DNA from: Fimbriimonadaceae bacterium
GTDB taxonomy: Bacteria > Armatimonadota > UBA10988
DNA length: 64,000 bases
Assembly (NCBI GenBank): GCA_020850355.1
Contig: JADZEX010000082.1
Coordinates: forward strand, 28,772-92,771
Direction of reading: 5' to 3'
Below, piece by piece: positions 1 to 7,867 of this stretch (the stretch's first letter is position 1; each line of letters starts with the position of its first letter). The notes under the pieces were generated by a model that did not search any database, was not told the DNA's origin, and worked only from the letters and a program-made list of their open reading frames with translations. A program made the translations under genes and the position numbers.

Positions 1-813
1 CTGACCTACTTCGACGGCCGCGCCGGCGACTGGTACACCCGCTGCGACAACCCCGACGCGGCGACGCCGACCTGGTCGCCGCCGCAGCGGATCTGGCACG
101 GCTGCACGCTCAACAAGCCGACGGTGCTGGCCACTGACGAGTGGCTGCTGCCCATCTCGCTGTGGACCCGCGACCGGATCACGGCGCCCTTTCGGGACCT
201 CTTCCACGACCTCGACCCGCTCCGGCAGGCCAACGTCTTCGTCTCGCGCGACGAGGGCGCCAGTTGGCAGCGCCGGGGTGGGGTCTGCTTCCCGCGCTCC
301 CACTTCGACGAGCACATGATCATCGAGCGCCGCGACGGTTCGCTCTGGATGCTCGCCCGCACGGCCGACAGCCTCTGGGAGTCGACCTCGCCGGATGCCG
401 GAGCGACTTGGAGTCCGCCGAGGCGGTCGGTGATTGCGCATGTCAGTGCCCGGTTCCACCTCCGGCGGCTGCGGTCGGGCCGCCTGCTGCTGGTGAAGCA
501 CGGCCGGCGAGTGGACGAGCTGACCGCCGGCCGGAGTCACCTGACGGCCTTCCTGTCCGACGACGACGGCCAGACCTGGCACGGCGGGCTGTCGCTCGAC
601 GAGCGCAACGGCGTCAGTTACCCCGATGCTACCCAGGCGCCGGACGGCACGCTGTACGTCTCCTACGACCGCAACCGCGCCACCGACGGCGAAATCCTCC
701 TGGCGCGGGTGACCGAGGCAGACATCGCGGCGGGCAAGCTGTCGACGCCCCGGTCGCGGCTGGGAATCCTGATCAGTCGGCCGCTCAAAGGCCGCGGGGA
801 GCCGCCACGATGA
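1..813 (+). CDS. Sialidase-like BNR/Asp-box protein, 5' end missing
   Basis: The reading frame is open from base 1, so the N-terminus lies outside the window and 270 residues remain. Three Asp-box motifs (S-x-D-x-G-x-T/S-W) are visible: SRDEGASW, SPDAGATW and SDDDGQTW, the hallmark of six-bladed sialidase/BNR propellers. Near the C-terminus 'GVSYPDATQAPDGTLYVSYD' is the typical last-blade sequence of exo-sialidase-like proteins in environmental bacteria. The likely role is binding or hydrolysis of a terminal sugar on a glycan. Substrate cannot be told, and the catalytic Arg triad cannot be checked without the missing part. The stop overlaps the next ATG (ATGA), so the downstream HicB-like gene is probably translationally coupled. 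Confidence 0.8.
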   Translation: MTYFDGRAGDWYTRCDNPDAATPTWSPPQRIWHGCTLNKPTVLATDEWLLPISLWTRDRITAPFRDLFHDLDPLRQANVFVSRDEGASWQRRGGVCFPRSHFDEHMIIERRDGSLWMLARTADSLWESTSPDAGATWSPPRRSVIAHVSARFHLRRLRSGRLLLVKHGRRVDELTAGRSHLTAFLSDDDGQTWHGGLSLDERNGVSYPDATQAPDGTLYVSYDRNRATDGEILLARVTEADIAAGKLSTPRSRLGILISRPLKGRGEPPR

Positions 814-1034
814 GACCCGCCGACTGCTACGCGAAGCTGGTGGTGTGGTCCGACGCAGACCAGTGCTACGTCGCCACTTGCCCGGACCTGCTCTACGGCG
901 GCTGCCATGGCGACGACCAGCAGGCGGTCTATGCGGAGTTGTGCCAGGCGGTCGACGAGGTACTGGCCATCTACCGCGCCGAGAACCGCGAGTTGCCACC
1001 GCCGCGGCGGGGGGCCGATCTGCTGTCGGCGTAG
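810..1034 (+). CDS. HicB-like small protein (solo)
   Basis: A 74-residue protein whose sequence follows the HicB antitoxin core fold: a beta-strand 'YAKLVVWSDADQCYVATCPDL', a 'GGCHGD' turn, then a helix and a proline-rich tail. HicB proteins normally neutralise the HicA mRNA interferase and often carry a DNA-binding domain. Here the C-terminal DNA-binding part is absent and no HicA-sized reading frame lies beside it, so this is a solo HicB-fold protein rather than a recognisable toxin-antitoxin pair. It starts inside the upstream stop codon (ATGA). Its function is unknown. Confidence 0.7.
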   Translation: MRPADCYAKLVVWSDADQCYVATCPDLLYGGCHGDDQQAVYAELCQAVDEVLAIYRAENRELPPPRRGADLLSA

Positions 1035-1074
1035 TCCCGGCGCGCGGCTCCTGCGCTGCTGACCCCGACGAGCT

Positions 1075-1932
1075 ATGATGACGTCGGAGTTCAGTTTGCC
1101 TGCTACCACCGATGCTGTCTTCGCCGCCGCCGCGGCCGGCGATCGGCCTGCGCTGATCGCTCTGCTCGAGGCCGACGCCGGCCTGCTCTGTGCCCGCCGC
1201 GTGGGCGCCGACGGCCCGCGCGGCAGCAGCCGCAAGACCTTGCTGCAGGTCGCCGCGGAGGCCGGGCACTTGGAGCTGGTGCAGGCCTTGGTCGACCGCG
1301 GTGCCGAGCTCACCGAGCGGGCCGAATGGGGCTATCCGGCGGTGATGCACGCCGCTTGGGCCAAGCAGCAGGCGGTGGTCGATTGGTTCCTGGGCGCTGG
1401 CGCGGCTCACGATCACGGCCAGGGCGATCCGTTCTACGGGCTGGGGGTGGACCTCAACAACGCGGGCCGCATGGGCTGGACTGCGATCGTCCGGCGGCAT
1501 GTGGAGCGCGATCCCCTGGCGGTGCATCGGCGCGGCCTGATCGGCGATTCACCGCTGCATTGGCCGGCGCACGACAACCACACCGACATCGTCACGTTGC
1601 TGCTGGACGCTGGCGCGGTGATTGAGGCCGACGAGGTCGGGCTGTATGGCGGCAAGCCCTTGCACTGGGCGGCTGAGCATGCCCCGGCCACCACACGGCT
1701 GCTGCTGGAGCGTGGGGCCGACCCCAACAGCCGCAACGAGATGCCGGGCGAGATGCTGGGGATCACGCCGCTGATCATGTGCGCTCGCCAGCGCAACGAC
1801 TGCGCCGAGTGCGCCGAGTTGCTGCTGGCCGCCGGGGCCGACCCGGCCGCCCGCGGGGCGGACGGGCGGACCGCGCTGGACTGCGCCACCGCCGCCGGGC
1901 TGCCGCGCCTGACCGCGTTGCTCAGTCGGTAG
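1075..1932 (+). CDS. Ankyrin-repeat protein
   Basis: A 285-residue soluble protein without signal peptide built of ankyrin repeats. Recognisable units include 'GSSRKTLLQVAAEAGHLELVQALVDRGAEL', 'GDSPLHWPAHDNHTDIVTLLLDAGAVIEA', 'GGKPLHWAAEHAPATTRLLLERGADPN' and a C-terminal 'GRTALDCATAAGLPRLTALL'. Such repeats mediate protein-protein contacts and nothing in the sequence shows an enzymatic domain. Two adjacent ATG codons (1075 and 1078) are possible starts and the upstream Shine-Dalgarno is weak. The 3' end overlaps the convergent glycosidase-like gene by 11 bases. The partner is unknown. Confidence 0.88.
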   Translation: MMTSEFSLPATTDAVFAAAAAGDRPALIALLEADAGLLCARRVGADGPRGSSRKTLLQVAAEAGHLELVQALVDRGAELTERAEWGYPAVMHAAWAKQQAVVDWFLGAGAAHDHGQGDPFYGLGVDLNNAGRMGWTAIVRRHVERDPLAVHRRGLIGDSPLHWPAHDNHTDIVTLLLDAGAVIEADEVGLYGGKPLHWAAEHAPATTRLLLERGADPNSRNEMPGEMLGITPLIMCARQRNDCAECAELLLAAGADPAARGADGRTALDCATAAGLPRLTALLSR

Positions 1933-3781
1933 GCGAGACCGTCAGCCGCAGCTCCAGGCGGCCGCGCCGCCCGGCCGGCACCGCGCCGCTGAGCGGATAG
2001 CCGGCCAGCAGGTACTCCGGCGAGCCGTACTGCCGGTGGTCCACCAGGCTCAGCGGCAGGCTGCAATCGACGGTCACCGTGGCGGCCGGACCGGCGACCC
2101 GCAGTTGCCGGCTGGCCGGCAGCAGCGGCGCGGTACCCAGGTCGGCCGGCAGCGTGATGCTCTGTCCTTCGGCCGTCGCGCGGCAGCCGCGGTAGAGGCT
2201 CACCGGGAAGGCGACCCAGTGGCGCCAGAGGCGGATCTGCAGGTCGGTGGCCGCCTCGTAGTCGAACCGCAGCGTCAGCTTGTCGTCCGGGCCCACCGTG
2301 ACCGTCTCGGTCAACGTCACGCGCGCCGTGTCCTGCGCCAGGCTGGCCTGAAAGACCAGCTCGACGGCGCCGTCGGGCTGTGAGCGGACCGCCGGTGCGG
2401 CGGTCGCGGTGGCGGTGAAGGCCTTGAAGGGTGGGGCGGCCAGCAGCGGCCAGCCGCCGGTCAGCAGGCTCTGTCCGCGCCATTGCAGCGCCTTCAGCTC
2501 GCCGGTCGCGGCGAACCAGAGGTCCAGCCCGCCGGGCGTTTGGACGACCTGCTGCCCATCCACCGCGGCGGCGCGCACGGCCGCTGGGCGCTCGCGAGTC
2601 AGGCGCAGCGGCTGGTCGTCGCCGGCTGTCGGCGGGTCGTCGGTCGTCAGCAAGATCCGACCGTCCAGCAGTGGCAGCGTGAAGCGCGTGCCAACCCGGC
2701 CGCTGCTGACCTCGCGGTAGCGCCGCGGCAGCTCGACGGCGGTGTCGTAGCGGCTGCCGTTGACCAACACCAGGCCGCCGTCGAACTCGCGCTGCCAGAG
2801 CCCGTCGGCGCGCTTGGTGGCGGCGCCCCGGGGATAGCCCAGGGGGGCGTCGTACTCGGGGTACCACCACCACCGGCCGCGCCCGATGTTGGCGGCATCG
2901 TACCCGAAGTAGCCATCGCCCAGCAGCGTGGTGGTGAGGCCAAAGCGCAGCGTCCGCTGGTCTTGCTGGCGGGCCTGCTCAACGTAGGCGACCTTCTGGT
3001 CATGGCTCAGGGTCTGAAACCCCCAGACGTCGGCGTCGAGGCCCTGCGGGCAGCAGACCAGCATCGTGGTCACCGGTCGCCGGCTCTCGCGGCACCAGCG
3101 CAGGTAGCGGCCGAGGAACTCCTCGAAGTCAACCTTGCCGGTGATCACCCGGTTGATCTCGTCCTCGGCCAGGCAGCCGTTGAGATCGCCGAAGCCCCGG
3201 CTCGGGAGGTTCCAGTCGTTGACCATCACCACGGCCTGGCCGTTGCGCAGTTGCGCGGTGCGGGGGACCAGCCAGGGGTCGGGGCCCCAGCAGTCGTAGA
3301 ACACGCCATCGAAGAAGCCGCGGCCGAGGATCTGCTCGCGCACCTGGTCGAGGTTGTACTGCAGCACGTCGGGCCGCCTGGTGTTGATGCGGTCCATGCC
3401 CGGCCAGCCACTCCAGCGCTGGCCGTCGCGGAGGTCCCACCAGGCCGCCGGCAACTGCGGGTCGTAGGGTCCCTCGACGACGTCGACGTAGGGCAGGAAC
3501 AGGGCGTGCGGGTTGACCTCCAGGATCCGCCGCGCGTTGGCCTCGTAGTTGGCCAGGTGGCGGGCCCACCGGGCGTGGGTCCAGTCGTAGTGCAGGTCGT
3601 AGCCGCCGCCGATGAAGAGGTCCACCTTGGACCAGTACTCGCGCCCCTGCTCCCAAGTCCGCCAGCCCAGCCCAGCGCCGTAGCAGTTGCCGATCCGCGG
3701 GTAGGGCGGGTTGACCGCCCCCAGATCGCGCGCGGTACAGGCGGTCAGCAGCGTCGCGCCGACGAACAGGCCGAGCTTCAT
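1922..3781 (-). CDS. Lipoprotein glycoside-hydrolase-like TIM-barrel protein (GHL15-type)
   Basis: 619 residues. The N-terminus has a short hydrophobic segment ending in the lipobox L-T-A-C (Cys15), so the mature protein is probably lipid-anchored. The first ~330 residues look like the 'hypothetical glycosyl hydrolase' TIM-barrel group: 'ALFLPYVDVVEG', 'GFFDGVFYDCWGPDPW' with acidic residues at strand ends, and 'RFGLTTTLLGDGYFGYD'. The later half is beta-rich and contains 'GGLVLVNGS', typical of the C-terminal domain of such barrels. A GGAG ribosome site lies six bases before the ATG. The neighbouring secreted proteins suggest polysaccharide turnover. Substrate and catalytic residues are not established. 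Confidence 0.7.
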   Translation of the reverse strand: MKLGLFVGATLLTACTARDLGAVNPPYPRIGNCYGAGLGWRTWEQGREYWSKVDLFIGGGYDLHYDWTHARWARHLANYEANARRILEVNPHALFLPYVDVVEGPYDPQLPAAWWDLRDGQRWSGWPGMDRINTRRPDVLQYNLDQVREQILGRGFFDGVFYDCWGPDPWLVPRTAQLRNGQAVVMVNDWNLPSRGFGDLNGCLAEDEINRVITGKVDFEEFLGRYLRWCRESRRPVTTMLVCCPQGLDADVWGFQTLSHDQKVAYVEQARQQDQRTLRFGLTTTLLGDGYFGYDAANIGRGRWWWYPEYDAPLGYPRGAATKRADGLWQREFDGGLVLVNGSRYDTAVELPRRYREVSSGRVGTRFTLPLLDGRILLTTDDPPTAGDDQPLRLTRERPAAVRAAAVDGQQVVQTPGGLDLWFAATGELKALQWRGQSLLTGGWPLLAAPPFKAFTATATAAPAVRSQPDGAVELVFQASLAQDTARVTLTETVTVGPDDKLTLRFDYEAATDLQIRLWRHWVAFPVSLYRGCRATAEGQSITLPADLGTAPLLPASRQLRVAGPAATVTVDCSLPLSLVDHRQYGSPEYLLAGYPLSGAVPAGRRGRLELRLTVSPTD

Positions 3782-3879
3782 GGCAGGCTCCGCTCGTCCG
3801 CTTCCCCGCTGGCGGCAGGCTCCCTGCCCGCGCCGAAAGACCCACGGCCGGCAGGCGTTCCAGGGCGCAGGAGATCATC

Positions 3880-4371
3880 GTGTATGCGGAAGCGCAGGCC
3901 GAGTTCGACTTCGTCCGACGGCTGCTGGAGATGGTCACGGTGCTGCATGACCGCGGCTACCAGGGGCTGCGGGCCTTCCCCTACTTGGGCGGCGCGGGCT
4001 TCCTGCGGCTGCAGCTCCAGGCGCCCGGCCGCCGCGAGGACCTCTACTACTCCTGCGCCGCCGGGTACGAGGCCTACGACCTGGTCGCCACGCCGGATCA
4101 CACCGTCGGGCAACTGGCCACCGCCCTGGAGGCAGTCCAGGCGCGCTTCTTGGCTGCCTGTCGGCTGGCCGACCCGGCCTACGCCGCCTGGCACGCCGCG
4201 GCGTTGGAGGTCGCCGGGCCGCAGGGGATCTACCTGATGCTCGACGGCAACCGGATGCCCGAACCAGCCGGCCCCTTCTACTGGCGGCCGGCAGACGACT
4301 GCCAGTGGGACGGTCGCTTGGAGTACTTGCCGCCGCAGCCGCCCCGCCCGCGCCGGCGGGCTCAGTCGTAG
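3880..4371 (+). CDS. Hypothetical protein
   Basis: A 163-residue soluble protein that I do not recognise. It begins with GTG, preceded at seven bases by GGAG (3869-3872). The sequence starts with an amphipathic helix ('EFDFVRRLLEMVTVLHDRGY'), has a middle section rich in Tyr and Gly, and ends with a proline/arginine-rich basic tail. No signal peptide or membrane segment is visible. It is transcribed divergently from the glycosidase-like gene and converges on the next gene, overlapping it by ten bases. G+C and codon use match the surroundings. Confidence 0.65.
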   Translation: MYAEAQAEFDFVRRLLEMVTVLHDRGYQGLRAFPYLGGAGFLRLQLQAPGRREDLYYSCAAGYEAYDLVATPDHTVGQLATALEAVQARFLAACRLADPAYAAWHAAALEVAGPQGIYLMLDGNRMPEPAGPFYWRPADDCQWDGRLEYLPPQPPRPRRRAQS

Positions 4372-6752
4372 ACCAGTTGCGCCGTGGCGCGGACGTCCTG
4401 GTCGGCGCGGCAGCGCAGCCAGTAGGCGCTGAACCAGGCCGGCAGCGTGTGGCGCCAGGTCTGGCCCGGGCGCACCAGCGGGGCACGGTAGACCTGCCAC
4501 AGTCCGGTGCCGCTGAGGTCCACCTCGAGGGCCATCCGGACGGCCTGCCGCCCATCGTGGCGGAGCGCCACACGGCGGCGGTCGAAGCCGGTCAACAGGT
4601 AGGGATCGGACGGCTCGCCGGCCCGGACTGGCGTGTCGAGCCACGGTCCGCCGACGCCGCGGGGCTTGCCCAGCCGCCACAACTCATCGGCGACGCCGAC
4701 CCACAGGCCGGCCCGGCCGTCTGGTGTCGGCACCACCCGTGAGTGCCGGACGCCCGGCCGCAGTCCCGTCAGGACCAGCATCCCACGGTAGCTGCAGTAG
4801 TCGTGGACCAGCCGGTCGCTGCCGGCGATCGGGCGCACTTTGGCGAAGCCGCCCGCGTTGCGGGCCGGGAGTTCGTAGAACAGGCCGCCCGCGCTGAACA
4901 GGTCGCGCTCGGTGCAGACTTCGCGGCAGACTCGCAGCGGTACGGCCGGCTGCAGTGGCTGGCCACTGACTCGCGGCAACCGCCAGCGCGCGCCGTCGTC
5001 ATCGACAAACAGCAGCGACGCGCCGTCGTGCTGCACCACGCCGACCGGGATGGCGACCTGCTCCTGCAACCACTGCTGCGCCGTCGGATCAGCCAGCGGG
5101 CGCAGTTGCAGGTCGGCGGTCAGCTCGTAGTTGCCGGTCGTCGTGACGCCCTCGCCGGCGGGCTGTTGCGAGACGTACTGCAGCGTCCGCAGGTTCTCGC
5201 CGCGCGCCCGCACGAGGCCGCCGACCCACGGCTCCGTCGGCCTGGCCAACGGCTCGAAGAGCGGGTCCAGGGCCGCGCTGCGGCGGTCCTGGGCGGACAG
5301 CATGAACTGCGCCGTGAGCCCCTGGGCGGCGGTCTCGCAGCGCAGCCGGGCCCAGGTCGCGCGGGGCGTCGGCAGCGCGCGGTAGCCCCCCGGCGGCAGC
5401 GTCAGGTGGTGCCAGCGCTGCCAGCGACCGTCGCCGCTGGCGTCGACTTCCAAGGCCAGCTCCACCGGCTGGCTGCCGCGGTGGGTCAGGTGCAGGCAGC
5501 CGCGGTCGAAGCCGTGCAACAAGAACGGATCGCTGACCGCCCCACGGGCGACATCGTCCTGCAGCCAGACTGCGCCGCGGCCGAGCGGTGGGCCGAGTTG
5601 GTCGAGACGCGCCGGATCGACGAACCAGAGATTCGAGTGGCTTTGCCCCGGCCCGGCGATCCGACCCTTCGCCGCACGGGTGTTCAGGAACTCGTTCTTG
5701 GCGGTGTCGTCGCAGCCCAGCACGACGCGGTCGCCCCAGCGGCAGAAGTCGCCGACCACCTTGAGGTACGTCGACCGCGGCGCCAGCCCACCGGTGTGGC
5801 CAGCCCGGAAGCCCGCCGGCAAGCGCCAGAACTGACCGTGCATTGTCAGCAGCAGGTCGCGCTCGCCGATCTCGCGGATCCGCGGCCACTCGGTGTTCCA
5901 GCCATGTGCGCCGTCGTAGCAGTGGCTCGCCTTCGGCAACCGGAAGCGGTGCCAGCGGCCACCGTCCAGCAACATCAGCAGCAGCGAGCGGTGGTCCCAG
6001 CCGATACTCCAGAGCGGGTCGTCGGCGGAGTCGTTGCCGCGCAGGCCACCTGGGCCGCTGACCTCGGTGAACTGGTTGCGCAGAATGGTCTGCCAGGTGC
6101 GTCCATCGAAACTCGCCAGACAGCCGGACGGCGTCTCGGGCCGCGTCAGGGCCGCCGGGCCAACCTCGCCGTTGTTGGCATAGATCACCCGGCCCTGGGC
6201 CGTGAACAGCCCTTTGCCATGGTACCCGGGCAGCAGCGCCCCGGCCTTCTGGGAGGTGAAGTTGCCGTCGGTGAACAGCCGCTTGACCGCCAGCGTGCGC
6301 ACGTCCACCTCGTACAGCCCTTCCTCCATGGTGCCGTAGTAGACCAGCTCGGCCGGCCGCTGGAGATGCCGCGCGGTGCCGGTCAGGCGCCCGGGCATCG
6401 CCGCCGGCGGGATCACCCGCACCGCGCGCTGCGCGTCGATGGCGTAACGGCCGAGCAGCAGTTGTTGCGTCTCGCGGTGCACCAGCCGGTTGGCGTGGGT
6501 GCCACCGACGGACTCCGGCCGCACGGTCTGCTGCAACGCCGCATCGACCTCGTACAGCTTGTCGCTGGAGCCGAGCGGCGAGTGCGGTCCATAGGTGATC
6601 ACCCACAGCCGACCGGCCCAGGGCACCACCGCGCCGGTGCCGCACTCGCCTTCTTGGTTGTACATCGCCAGGCTGGGATAGACGCCACCCACCTCGGGCG
6701 GCAGCGCCGCCAGAGGGCTGCACAGGGTCAGCACCAGGGTCAGCCTCCACAT
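4362..6752 (-). CDS. Large secreted protein with a duplicated C-terminal domain
   Basis: 796 residues with an N-terminal signal peptide (MWRLTLVLTLCSPLAA). I chose this ATG because GGGAG lies nine bases upstream, while the ATG six codons earlier has no ribosome site. The N-terminal part reads like a beta-propeller ('GRLWVITYGPHSPLGSSDKLYEVD', 'GLYEVDVRTLAVKRLFTDG'). Two segments, about residues 394-486 and 702-796, are clear internal repeats sharing the pattern SDP-[FY]-LL-x-GFDR, LALEVD-S-G-G-W and a closing W/Y-RC. I do not recognise a named enzyme family. The context of glycan-directed secreted proteins suggests an extracellular or periplasmic role. Confidence 0.75.
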   Translation of the reverse strand: MWRLTLVLTLCSPLAALPPEVGGVYPSLAMYNQEGECGTGAVVPWAGRLWVITYGPHSPLGSSDKLYEVDAALQQTVRPESVGGTHANRLVHRETQQLLLGRYAIDAQRAVRVIPPAAMPGRLTGTARHLQRPAELVYYGTMEEGLYEVDVRTLAVKRLFTDGNFTSQKAGALLPGYHGKGLFTAQGRVIYANNGEVGPAALTRPETPSGCLASFDGRTWQTILRNQFTEVSGPGGLRGNDSADDPLWSIGWDHRSLLLMLLDGGRWHRFRLPKASHCYDGAHGWNTEWPRIREIGERDLLLTMHGQFWRLPAGFRAGHTGGLAPRSTYLKVVGDFCRWGDRVVLGCDDTAKNEFLNTRAAKGRIAGPGQSHSNLWFVDPARLDQLGPPLGRGAVWLQDDVARGAVSDPFLLHGFDRGCLHLTHRGSQPVELALEVDASGDGRWQRWHHLTLPPGGYRALPTPRATWARLRCETAAQGLTAQFMLSAQDRRSAALDPLFEPLARPTEPWVGGLVRARGENLRTLQYVSQQPAGEGVTTTGNYELTADLQLRPLADPTAQQWLQEQVAIPVGVVQHDGASLLFVDDDGARWRLPRVSGQPLQPAVPLRVCREVCTERDLFSAGGLFYELPARNAGGFAKVRPIAGSDRLVHDYCSYRGMLVLTGLRPGVRHSRVVPTPDGRAGLWVGVADELWRLGKPRGVGGPWLDTPVRAGEPSDPYLLTGFDRRRVALRHDGRQAVRMALEVDLSGTGLWQVYRAPLVRPGQTWRHTLPAWFSAYWLRCRADQDVRATAQLVYD

Positions 6753-6867
6753 CGTTGCCAGCTCCCGCATGACAAGGCTGTCATGGCCTGCGGGGGTGGT
6801 TTGTCATCGGCGTCGGGTACACCTTCGACAAGCCGCAACGGCGGTAGACGAGAGAAGGAGTCAGACG

Positions 6868-7185
6868 ATGTCGACGCACCGCAGCAAGCTCTGGATTGCC
6901 TTCACGGCGGTCCTGCTGATGGCCGCCGTGGCCCTGGCCCAAGGCCCGGGCGGACGAGGCGGCGGACGAGGGTTCGGCGGCGGCGGTGAGCAGGGCGGCC
7001 CCGGCGGCCCCGGCGGTCCCGGTGGTCCGGGCATGATGCCGCCAGCGGCGATCACCGCCACGGCCGACGCGCTGTTTGTGGTGCAGGGTCCGCTGATCTA
7101 CCGGCTCGACCCGACCACGCTGAAGGTGCAGGCCCAGGCTGAACTGCCGCGGCCCGAGCGTCCGGCCACCGCGCCGGCGCAGTAG
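6868..7185 (+). CDS. Small secreted Gly/Pro-rich protein
   Basis: 105 residues, starting at ATG 6868 behind AAGGAG (6855-6860). A signal peptide (about residues 1-25, ending ALAQ) is followed by a low-complexity Gly-Gly-Arg and repeated GGPGGP linker. A C-terminal strand pair, 'ADALFVVQGPLIYRLDPTTLKVQAQ', resembles a single blade of PQQ/YVTN-type propellers. Such 'glycine-linker plus one blade' proteins are probably exported, but their role is unknown. A strong terminator hairpin follows immediately, so the gene is monocistronic. Confidence 0.75.
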   Translation: MSTHRSKLWIAFTAVLLMAAVALAQGPGGRGGGRGFGGGGEQGGPGGPGGPGGPGMMPPAAITATADALFVVQGPLIYRLDPTTLKVQAQAELPRPERPATAPAQ

Positions 7186-7194
7186 GCACACCCC

Positions 7195-7230
7195 GGGCGC
7201 CGGAGCCGGCAGCCTCCGGCGCCCAGTTTT
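7195..7230 (+). terminator. Rho-independent terminator
   Basis: A perfect 11-bp stem (GGGCGCCGGAG at 7195-7205 with CTCCGGCGCCC at 7214-7224) encloses an 8-base loop and is followed by AGTTTT. It lies ten bases after the stop codon of the small secreted protein gene. Confidence 0.85.
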
Positions 7231-7274
7231 CCACAACCCGACGGGTTGCTCCTCCCAGCCGCCCGGCCGCTCCG

Positions 7275-7302
7275 CCGCGGCCCGTCGCCAGACGGGCCGC
7301 GG
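7275..7302 (-). terminator. 12-bp hairpin, possible terminator for the divergent coiled-coil gene
   Basis: CCGCGGCCCGTC (7275-7286) and GACGGGCCGCGG (7291-7302) form a perfect 12-bp stem around a 4-base loop, 14 bases beyond the stop of the minus-strand gene ending at 7317. No T-tract follows on either strand, so termination is inferred from position and stem strength only. Confidence 0.5.
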
Positions 7303-7316
7303 TGTGGTCTCCGACC

Positions 7317-7715
7317 TCACGCCGGCGCCCGCTCCGGAGCGGGCGGGTTGCTGCGTCGACGGCGCCGGACCGGGGCCAGCTCGGTCACCACCGCCCCGTG
7401 CAGCTCGTCGCAGCGGTGCTGCTGCTGCGCCAGGCCAGCCCGCACCGCGCCGAGCTCACCGGTCAGCCCGCCCAGCCGATCTTCCTGCGCCTGCAGCCGC
7501 GCCGCCAGCGCGTCGAGCCGGTCGACGACCCGCGCCAGCGAAGGCGACCCATTGCCATCACCATGCACGATGCGCGCCGTCAGCTCCTGCGTCAGCCGGT
7601 CGACCCGATCACTCTCCCGCCGCTGCTGCCGCACGAACAGCACCAGCATCACTCCCGCCGCCACCGTCGGCAGGCCCAACTCGCCCACCGCCCGCACCCA
7701 CTGCAAGTCCTCCAC
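7317..7715 (-). CDS. Small membrane-anchored coiled-coil protein
   Basis: 132 residues from a GTG start with GGAGG five bases upstream. This start fits the mapped promoter, whereas in-frame ATG codons further upstream lie before the predicted transcript start. A single membrane helix (about residues 11-28, 'GLPTVAAGVMLVLFV') is followed by a charged, heptad-like region rich in Arg, Asp, Leu and Gln ('RVVDRLDALAARLQAQEDRL') and a basic proline-rich tail. The architecture resembles small phage or stress-module membrane proteins, but I recognise no family. It is transcribed divergently from the S24 repressor gene under a shared operator. Confidence 0.65.
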   Translation of the reverse strand: MEDLQWVRAVGELGLPTVAAGVMLVLFVRQQRRESDRVDRLTQELTARIVHGDGNGSPSLARVVDRLDALAARLQAQEDRLGGLTGELGAVRAGLAQQQHRCDELHGAVVTELAPVRRRRRSNPPAPERAPA

Positions 7716-7736
7716 AAGGCCCTCCCGCGCCCAGCA

Positions 7737-7790
7737 CTTGTCTGGGTGTTGACAAGCATAGGGCAGGGCGATACACTTGTCAAGTGTATC
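7737..7790. promoter_or_regulatory. Overlapping divergent promoters with palindromic operator
   Basis: On the plus strand TTGACA (7749-7754) is 17 bases from TACACT (7772-7777), pointing at the repressor gene. On the minus strand TTGACA (7783-7778) is 17 bases from TATGCT (7760-7755), pointing at the coiled-coil gene. A palindrome with 10-base arms GATACACTTG / CAAGTGTATC around one T (7770-7790) covers the plus -10 and the minus -35. A second dyad, CTTGTC (7737-7742) and GACAAG (7751-7756), covers the plus -35 and the minus -10. The layout predicts that one regulator, presumably the adjacent S24 protein, controls both directions. Confidence 0.8.
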
Positions 7791-7867
7791 CAGCATCGCG
7801 TCGGTTGGATAAGAGGCGCGGTTGGGCGGCTCGGTACCGGTGGGGGCGATGCGGTGAGGAGTGGCCG

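Noticed and set aside
1434..2873. 479-codon minus-strand frame
   Set aside because: Out of frame with the GHL15-type lipoprotein over most of its length and dominated by Arg/Ala/Pro; a shadow.
4743..6989. 748-codon open frame on the plus strand opposite the large secreted protein
   Set aside because: Gln/Arg/Ala-rich low-information sequence antisense to a gene with signal peptide and internal domain repeats; a consequence of high G+C.
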